Below are positions 6,919-12,500 of a DNA stretch of 12,500 nucleotides, one piece after another. How positions within the stretch are numbered: position 1 is the stretch's first letter; each line of letters begins with the position of its first letter. A program made the translations under genes and the position numbers. Location: the NCBI GenBank assembly GCA_037179515.1, contig JAXCGZ010021054.1:55001-67500 (forward strand), given 5' to 3'. The notes below the pieces were generated by a model. That model worked only from the letters and a program-made list of their open reading frames with translations, did no database searches and had not been told where the DNA came from. Origin of the DNA: Halocaridina rubra (Eukaryota; Arthropoda; Malacostraca; Decapoda; Atyidae).

Positions 6919-7101
6919 CAGTCACGGTGTAAAATCCGTCAATTTGCAAATTTCCAAAATGTTCGTCATTTTCTAATTTGCTTGAAATTGCACTGGCTGT
7001 AAAATGTACTTAACCTTTGCTTGAGGTTAGGTTAGGTTAAGCATATATTAGTTATGCGTAAAATAAGGCAATTTTCAAATTAACGGATTTTACAGTGACT
7101 G
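6919..7101. mobile_element. Tc1/mariner-type MITE (183 bp) with TA target duplications
   Basis: The left end CAGTCACGGTGTAAAATCCG is mirrored by CGGATTTTACAGTGACTG at the right end. The inverted match extends about 36 bp (CAATTTGCAAATT against AATTTTCAAATTA). TA flanks both ends (6917-6918 and 7102-7103). Ends starting CAGT with TA duplications are typical of Tc1/mariner elements. The interior is non-coding and includes a partial third copy of the end motif (GGCTGTAAAATGTA near 6994) and a TTAGG-type run at 7024-7040. There is no transposase, so it must have moved in trans. Confidence 0.8.
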
Positions 7102-7104
7102 TAA

Positions 7105-7332
7105 GGCCGCTTTCACACAAAAGTGGCACGTCGCACGTGGCATGCCAGTTGAAAACGAACATCGGGGAATATATGAAACCTTTCAGACAGAAGTGGCGTG
7201 ATACGTTGCAAGTCGCACGTGACACATGGGACAAGTCACGCCACTTCTGCGTGAAAGGTTTCATATATTTCCCTATGTTCGTTTTCAATTGGCGTGCCAC
7301 TTGCGACGAGGCACTTTTAGGTGAAAGAGGCT
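7105..7332. mobile_element. PIF/Harbinger-like palindromic MITE (228 bp), TAA duplications
   Basis: The arms 7105-7201 and 7236-7332 (97 bp each) are inverted repeats of each other: GGCCGCTTTCACACAAAAGT at the left end against ACTTTTAGGTGAAAGAGGCT at the right. Inside, GAAAACGAACAT and AATATATGAAACCTTTCA recur in mirror image. TAA flanks both ends (7102-7104 and 7333-7335), and GGCC/AGCC-CTTTCAC ends with a three-base TWA-type duplication suggest PIF/Harbinger. Each arm itself holds two copies of a CTTTCACACA-AAGTGGC-type block, so the motif occurs four times. The overlapping 155-codon minus and 92-codon plus frames follow from the palindrome. Confidence 0.8.
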
Positions 7333-7335
7333 TAA

Positions 7336-7535
7336 CACAGACATTAAAATACGCAAACAAATATCCTTGTTGAACGTAACTGCGAGTATAAACACTATCA
7401 TTCATACATCTACTTGCGTTGGTACGTACATAACTCCAAAAATGACCTCGGAAATAATGAATGAATGACTCGAGGAGGGGGTCTGGCGGCATCGAAACCC
7501 ATAATATTGACGTTAACAATACCCGTGTGACCTCT
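7336..7535. other. No gene seen; unique DNA right of the MITE pair
   Basis: Sequence of average composition with a purine-rich GAGGAGGGGGTCTGG segment near 7472. Nothing here supports a gene. Confidence 0.5.
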
Positions 7536-7536
7536 T

Positions 7537-7594
7537 TGTGTGTGTGTGTGTGTGTATTTCGCCATAGCTATTAAACATATGCAAATTCACAAAA

Positions 7595-7682
<88 letters not shown>
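7537..7682. repeat. (GT)n, then compound (TC)n-(AC)n-(AT)n microsatellite
   Basis: GT repeats at 7537-7556, a 38-bp unique stretch, then TC (7595-7606), AC (to 7625) and AT (7627-7682) directly joined. Confidence 0.95.
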
Positions 7683-7685
<3 letters not shown>

Positions 7686-7730
7686 CGTAATATTAGTATT
7701 ATGAATGAAACAAGTAGACAGCAGAACACA

Positions 7731-8029
7731 AGATAACATCTGTATTATCTCAATCCATTCAGAAAATATATTATCTGTATGTGCGTGTTTGTATACACGG
7801 TCTTATCTCTCCCACACTCACACGTATCAATTATATTATTTGTATTATTAATCAAAATTTGACCTGACAATACTCTAGATAATAGGTGTGTTATCTGTAA
7901 AGATAATAACAAAGTGTAGATATATTACAATGAATTTTGTATGTATACACTATTATCTATATTGAAAACAGTAATGTTTGTGTTATTAAATATTACGTGA
8001 AAACACAACAGATAATACCTGTATTATCA
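7731..8029. repeat. Three spaced 20-bp palindromes AGATAA-N8-TTATCT
   Basis: AGATAACATCTGTATTATCT at 7731-7750, AGATAATAGGTGTGTTATCT at 7877-7896 and AGATAATACCTGTATTATCA at 8010-8029 share length and symmetry and lie 146 and 133 bp apart. The first and third are also preceded by AACACA. Extra single TTATCT or AGATAA hexamers lie between them (near 7770, 7803, 7901 and 7951). AGATAA is the GATA-factor consensus. Degenerate tandem duplication of a unit of about 135-145 bp is the simplest origin. Confidence 0.55.
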
Positions 8030-8330
8030 ATAACCTTCCTATATTTTGCCCAAAACTTAGAAGTCTGCACTGGTGAGTCTTGCCTTAAAAATATATAATA
8101 TATATTTCATAAACTCTTTATTAAATACATGCAAACACTGCGAATATTACCTCTGTTATCCAAAAGATCCTTTTAAAGATATTTTGAAGCTACTTTAATA
8201 TACGGTATTGATTAACTCGTGATAACTCTTTTGACTTTTTACATGCAATGATGAGTTAAAATACAAAAATATCCACTTACCTGAATCGTCAGTAGAGGCC
8301 AATATGAAATTAAAGCTATCTCATTCTCGT
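8030..8330. other. No gene seen; AT-rich DNA with splice-site-like strings
   Basis: CTGGTGAGT (near 8070, plus strand) and CAGGTAAGT (complement of 8275-8283, minus strand) match 5' splice sites, but no adjoining coding frame or partner site makes a convincing exon. Confidence 0.4.
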
Positions 8331-8331
8331 A

Positions 8332-8352
8332 CTCTCTCTCTCTCTCTCTCTC
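8332..8352. repeat. (TC)n microsatellite
   Basis: About ten TC units. Confidence 0.9.
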
Positions 8353-9030
8353 AAACACCCCCACCTTCAAGAAATGAAATTTAAGCACATTCTATGCAAT
8401 ATGCAACTTCAGATTATAAAATTTTTAAAGGGTAAAAATTTGTCATTATTCCGAAAGATTTTGATAAAATTTCGTCTTCTGAAAAAAAAGGCAATTTTGT
8501 TAGTAAACTCTATTATTTAATAACAAAATAGAATAACAGGCCCCTACATAGAAGGCAAAATTTTACACATTTTTTTTAAATTATCTTTAAAAAAGACGCA
8601 AAAAAAAAAAACAACAGGCACCATTCTGCAATTTTCCTTCGCGGTTTTTAAACCATTTCTTGGCCCTGTTTGATACTGTTCAACTCGCTTCTCGGGCGAT
8701 ATCACTCAAACACATGTAACCACGACACAAATTAACCCACAAATAAAAAATCCATTGGTTTTCTAGCCCTGTAAAAGAGGGAATAATTGAGAGAGCCAGG
8801 GCGAATGTGAAAGAGTGAGTGAGAGAGAAACAGAGAGCGAAAAATGGAGGTCTTCATCAAGACCCCTTCTGATCATTCAAGCTTTCGTTTCAAACAATAT
8901 TCACCCCTTCACACGGCTTCTGGAGTGTATACTTACTCATCATTTGCCTCTGTCATGTTTTATATAGTACAGGTGGCTATTTTGGCGTTTTCTTAACCAC
9001 TTGAAGTACATTTTCATGGTAACTTAACTT
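8353..9030. other. No gene seen; AT-rich DNA with GA-rich patch
   Basis: A-rich and T-rich homopolymers (8484-8490, 8570-8578, 8598-8610) and an imperfect GA-rich stretch (8808-8840) are present. A TATATAAAAC string on the minus strand (complement of about 8958-8967) has no supported downstream gene. Confidence 0.45.
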
Positions 9031-9160
9031 CATGGAATCACCCCCAAATACCACGGCAATCCAGCACTTGCTTTCTGCTCTGACCCGAAGCAGCATTGCA
9101 AACCTCCCCTTCGATGGTCGGCGCTCTCTCTCACGCCAGAACATAGCCAGGGAGGGGATT

Positions 9161-9262
<102 letters not shown>

Positions 9263-9265
9263 AAG

Positions 9266-9520
9266 TATTCGTGGTTTGCGCAGTTTTTGTTCAATTGTCA
9301 TTTATTCTGTTTCTCTTTCTGTCTGTCTCACTCTTTTTTTCTCTCTCACCAGTTTGCACAGTTTCTGATCAATTATCATTATGCTATAAATTGAAACTTT
9401 TTCTATTTTTTCTACTTTTTTTCACAATATATTCATCTGTGCAATCTAAGACATGCCTTTTTTCTTACGACATATTCCTTGGTTTATGCAATTTCTGCGC
9501 AGTTATAATATATTCTGGAA
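9266..9520 (+). repeat. T-rich degenerate repeat (GTTTGCRCAGTTTYTG type)
   Basis: GGTTTGCGCAGTTTTTGTTC and AATTGTCATT at about 9273 recur as AGTTTGCACAGTTTCTGATC and AATTATCATT at about 9351, 78 bp apart. Weaker relatives follow near 9437 (CTGTGCAATCT) and 9483 (GGTTTATGCAATTTCTGCGC). The 138-codon frame here (9271-9687) is Phe/Leu/Ser-rich simply because the DNA is T-rich; I do not call it a gene. Confidence 0.5.
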
Positions 9521-9687
9521 TGAAATGCAACTTTTCAACAAAATTTAAAATAATTATTTTTCGGGACTTGTTTCTCTTGTATAAATATTCATATTGTTCA
9601 CTTCTTACTGATTTTACTTATTTACATGTAATTGTGCAACTATTTGATTTGAATCAATCTCAGATTATCCTCCTAATGTTAATTTAG

Positions 9688-9895
9688 ATGCATTATCTGG
9701 GACTGAGGCAAAAGGCAGGTGCTTAATATGTGAATGAGGCACAAGTTAGGCAAGGTTAACAACCTAACCTAACACATCGATAACTTCCCCTCGGAATTCC
9801 TTAAAAGGTCCCTAATTTGGGATTGAGGTTGAACGCAGGTGCTTTATCTTGGGCTGATACATCAGATGCCTATTCTGCGATTGATCCTTTGGCCT
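9688..9895 (+). repeat. Degenerate repeat spaced 120 bp, with TTAGG-type hairpin
   Basis: CATTATCTGGGACTGAGG with GGCAGGTGCTT at 9691-9723 recurs as CCTAATTTGGGATTGAGG with CGCAGGTGCTT at 9811-9843. A weaker third relative lies near 9863 (GATGCCTATTCTGCGATTGA). Between the first two, GTTAGGCAAGGTT (9745-9757) faces AACCTAACCTAAC (9761-9773), an 11-of-13-bp inverted pair of TTAGG-like repeats. Confidence 0.5.
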
Positions 9896-10180
9896 TAAGC
9901 GATATCATCACTTTATTTTGAATTATTTATTGTTCTGTAAGAATAATCAAGAAGTAGGAAATAAAATTATTGAACTTAATTATATTTTAATTCAACAACT
10001 TAATGAATGCTTTTATTGATATAAATAATAAACAATTATCCAACATAATCAGCCGATATTCAAATGAATTATATATCTAAAACATTACTTCCAATATCAA
10101 ATTCAAAGTAAGAGATTTTTTTTTTTTAAATAATAGTAAGTTAAATGCTGAAACCTTTCAAAATAAATACAAAAAAATAG
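9896..10180. other. No gene seen; strongly AT-rich DNA
   Basis: AT-rich sequence with a T run at 10117-10126. I see no supported coding or structural feature. Confidence 0.5.
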
Positions 10181-11060
10181 CACTCTCAGGACGCTAGATC
10201 TCGCGTATTTAGCGAAACGTAGGGCGAAAATTCGCTAAAATTCGCCAACTCTAGCTATAGATGGATTGGCTGCACTAGAACAATGTGAATGCGCATGCTT
10301 CGTGGCGGAAGGAAAGTAGGACCCCATAATAAATGGTCGACTATTCGAATATTCGCTAAGTTAAGGCATCCATTATTAAATAGTACTAGTTTATTACTCC
10401 TCAAATAGTAGTAGTTACTATCTGGTTTAGCCCTACAGTCTTTTATTCGTTTAAACGAGAAAAGAAATTTGCGGCGGAAGGCCGCTTCACTTCTTGCGAT
10501 GGCGCCGTCCCAAAATAAGCTGTCGCTACAAATCAAATTTTTTCGCTGCGCTGCGACGATTCTCAAAATATTGGGGACATTATCATAATTTTTTCCCCGA
10601 TCAGTAACAATTAACTTAATTTTTTCATATACCCTCCAGCGCAAAAATATAATATGAAGCAACTTTAACAAATAAATTCATTTTGACCGTTAACTAAAGA
10701 AAACTTTCGGCGTTGTATGTGATATTCATAAAGAAAGCGAACGAAAAGTTTCTAAATTACTCGTAACTGGCACCTGTGCGGACGTCTCCATCCCTTCAAC
10801 AGAACTATTCAATGGTGGGATAGCATTCATGGTGGGAGCTGCAAAAAGCGACGATATCTCGGTGGTATCTCGCCGTTATAATCCGTTTCTTTATGACAAC
10901 CTAGACCCACACTTATGCAATGAGTAATAAAGATTAAAATTCGGCGGTTGTTATAAGCCGAGCACGAAGAATAACCCCCAAAACGGCTCCTTAATTCGGT
11001 CTCATTCATGATAAGTCGGGAAATATGAATGAAATGGGGTTAGATTCCCGACCATCGCTA
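10181..11060. other. Microsatellite-free, CpG-richer segment
   Basis: Unlike the rest of the window this stretch lacks simple repeats and has frequent CG dinucleotides (for example GCGGCGGAAGGCCGC at 10471-10485, itself a 5-bp-stem hairpin). It holds a perfect 12-bp palindrome TCGTTTAAACGA (10447-10458) and the TCGGC/GCCGA stem at 10941-10961. Minus-strand frames of 138 and 60 codons show no motif I recognise. It may be an unrecognised dispersed repeat or a promoter-proximal region of a gene to the left on the minus strand. Confidence 0.4.
10726..10830 (-). CDS. Short minus-strand frame with Kozak-like start (34 codons), doubtful
   Basis: CTCCCACCATGAATG gives a near-ideal animal Kozak context for the ATG at 10830-10828. 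The frame (start MNAIPPLNSSVEGMETSAQV, end LETFRSLSL) ends at a TGA at 10728-10726. An in-frame TAA lies about 50 bases upstream, so the start is not a by-product of a longer frame. The leader is CpG-rich. It could be an upstream ORF, a first coding exon with a donor such as ACAG/GTGCCA, or chance. No family is recognised. Confidence 0.2.
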   Translation of the reverse strand: MNAIPPLNSSVEGMETSAQVPVTSNLETFRSLSL

Positions 11061-11320
11061 CAAATTTCCAATGCTCTTATATACCGAATTTCACAAGATA
11101 TTAACTACATAAATATGTGCAAATATATCATCTTAATTCCCTGGTATACTTGCATGGCACAGATATAAGTTATATATGACGTAAAATAATGTAATAGAAA
11201 TGTATGCTTGGTTACCCCCATTGGAGGGGAGGTAGAGACGGGGGAGGAGCAAATAGGGGGGAATCCGTTCCCTCCAGTTAGCAAGTAGTGTATTATTTGG
11301 AATTTCCGGGGCGGTATACG
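11061..11320. other. No gene seen; contains a purine-rich patch
   Basis: Mostly AT-rich, with a G-rich patch at 11225-11262 (GGAGGGGAGGTAGAGACGGG and following). The minus-strand 89-codon frame from 11374 lies partly on the GTAT array and is unsupported. Confidence 0.45.
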
Positions 11321-11985
11321 TGTTTTTATATACAAATTGAGCGTATGTATGTATGTATGTTTATGTGTATACATGTATGTATGTAATACACGTTTTTATA
11401 TGCAATTTGAGCGTAAGTATGAATGTAATTACATAATAGTGCTTACGGGAAAGAGCCCCAACCTAACTTCCCGTCTCCTAGTCGATTCCATTTTGTATGT
11501 CTGTACGTATGTATGTATGAAAGTGTGTATGTATGCATGTATGTAATACGCGTTTTTATATACAATTTGCGCTTATGTATGTATGTGGGTATGTATGTAT
11601 GTAATACGTTTTTATATACCATTTGAGTGTATGTATGTTTATATGTACACATGTATGTATGTAATACACGTTTTTATATACAATATGAGCGTAAGTGTGA
11701 ATGTAATTACCTAATAGTGCTTACGGGAAAGAGCCCCAACCTCGTAACTTCCCGTCTCCTAGTCGATTCCATTTTGTATGTATGTACGTATGTATGTATG
11801 AAAGTGTGTATGTATGCATATATGTAATACGTGTTTTTATATACAATTTGCGCTTATGTATGTATGTATATGGGTATGTATGTATGTAATACGTTTTTAT
11901 ATAAAATTTGAGCGTATGTATGTAAGTATGCATTAATACGTGTTTTATATACAATTTGAGCGTATGTATGTGTATATGTCATACT
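11321..11985 (+). repeat. Higher-order tandem repeat, period 278 bp, with GTAT subrepeats
   Basis: A 278-bp block beginning near 11333 is repeated from near 11611 and started a third time near 11889. The anchor GAGCGTAAGTRTGAATGTAA lies at 11409 and 11687, followed in both by AGTGCTTACGGGAAAGAGCC and CTTCCCGTCTCCTAGTCGAT. Each block contains smaller units made of a GTTTTTATATACAATTTGAG-type segment and runs of GTAT ending in TAATACG; about eight such segments occur overall. The six open frames here, on both strands, follow from the repeat. Confidence 0.9.
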
Positions 11986-12083
11986 CTCCAGAATTTAAAG
12001 TAATATACAGACAAATACGTCAATCTCGAAAGAAGAGAAAAATATTCATACATATATTAATAAAACTATAAATACATAAAAAC

Positions 12084-12129
12084 TGACGTAACAGTGCTGA
12101 GATTCGAAGAACCTAGGTTCGACTCCTAC
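12084..12129 (+). other. tRNA-like remnant with B box
   Basis: GGTTCGACTCC at 12116-12126 fits the Pol III B box exactly and forms a T-arm with four of five stem pairs. TGACGTAACAG at 12084-12094 differs from the A box at one position. The spacing of 32 bases is about 12 shorter than in a tRNA, so this would be a truncated tRNA-derived SINE or tRNA relic, not a functional tRNA. Confidence 0.35.
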
Positions 12130-12248
12130 CAATAAAATCACTGCTGATCACACTAAATAATATATATAAAACAGAAATAAATGTAATTAAATAAAATGGC
12201 ACTCAAATCATGAAAAAAATCTACGGGATATACACACCATAATTGAAA

Positions 12249-12471
<223 letters not shown>

Positions 12472-12500
12472 ACACTCTAGAAAATACATATTTAAATAAC

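Noticed and set aside
7052..7519. 155-codon minus-strand and 92-codon plus-strand frames
   Set aside because: Both lie on the palindromic Harbinger-like MITE and translate its mirrored arms; they have no protein motif.
8275..8771. Possible minus-strand exon between an acceptor-like site near 8771 and a donor CAG/GTAAGT at 8281
   Set aside because: The interval of about 490 bp is not open in any frame I followed, and no neighbouring exons are visible.
9271..9687. 138-codon hydrophobic frame resembling a membrane protein
   Set aside because: The DNA is T-rich throughout, which forces Phe, Leu, Ser and Ile codons, and a degenerate repeat underlies it. There is no recognisable domain or convincing start context.
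10255..10671. 138-codon minus-strand frame
   Set aside because: It has no recognisable motif and no support beyond its length. It is treated as part of the unexplained CpG-richer segment.
11337..11954. Several frames of 66-77 codons on both strands
   Set aside because: They are translations of GTAT repeats and of the two copies of the 278-bp block.

Overview
The window looks like repeat-rich, non-coding eukaryotic DNA, most probably from an arthropod and perhaps a decapod crustacean. The signs are a heavy microsatellite load (AT, AAT/ATT, AG/TC, AC and GTAT arrays, roughly a tenth of the window), short interspersed TTAGG tracts (the arthropod telomere repeat), a 5S-rRNA/tRNA-like SINE, MITE-type DNA transposons and a dispersed motif of the type GTCGTAAGAG-CGACT-AAAGGG. 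The lineage is inferred from these characters and was not tested by a search. I found no intact protein gene, rRNA gene, functional tRNA gene or CRISPR array. Nearly every long open frame lies in a microsatellite, a minisatellite or a palindromic transposon, or follows from base bias.

Layout. 1-930: AAT, AT and ATT arrays around a degenerate tandem array (301-780) carrying twelve same-strand AGGTCA hexamers. 963-2444: a 1.48-kb element with inverted arms of about 435-445 bp, a second inverted repeat in its loop, and a short exon-like frame ending at the right arm. 2445-3085: unique DNA, AT-rich degenerate repeats, then an AT array. 3086-3905: two copies of the dispersed GTCGTAAGAG-type motif with a GC-richer patch and an AT array between them. 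4250-4550: a minus-strand SINE-like copy with a 5S-like segment, a tRNA-like segment, a conserved-looking tail and TTAGG repeats. 4975-5151: a possible decayed exon. 5193-5412: a 32-bp minisatellite open in three frames. 5640-6192: AG and ATT/ACT arrays and a third copy of the dispersed motif. 6547-6668: a 63-bp duplication.

6917-7335 holds two MITEs placed end to end: a Tc1/mariner-type element with TA duplications and a PIF/Harbinger-type hairpin with TAA duplications, their target sites overlapping. 7536-8160: AC/AT arrays, then three spaced 20-bp palindromes AGATAA-N8-TTATCT. 8160-9690: mostly unique AT-rich DNA, TC arrays and a T-rich degenerate repeat. 9690-9890: degenerate repeats with a TTAGG-type hairpin. 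10180-11060: a microsatellite-free, CpG-richer stretch with one short Kozak-start frame on the minus strand. 11320-11980: a higher-order tandem repeat with a period of 278 bp. 12084-12130: a tRNA-like remnant. 12249-12471: a long ATT array to the right edge.

No genes work together here. The biology is that of transposable elements, their internal Pol III promoters or hairpins, and the satellites around them. The most informative items are the long-armed foldback element, the abutting MITE pair, the 5S/tRNA chimeric SINE, and the array of nuclear-receptor-like half-sites.
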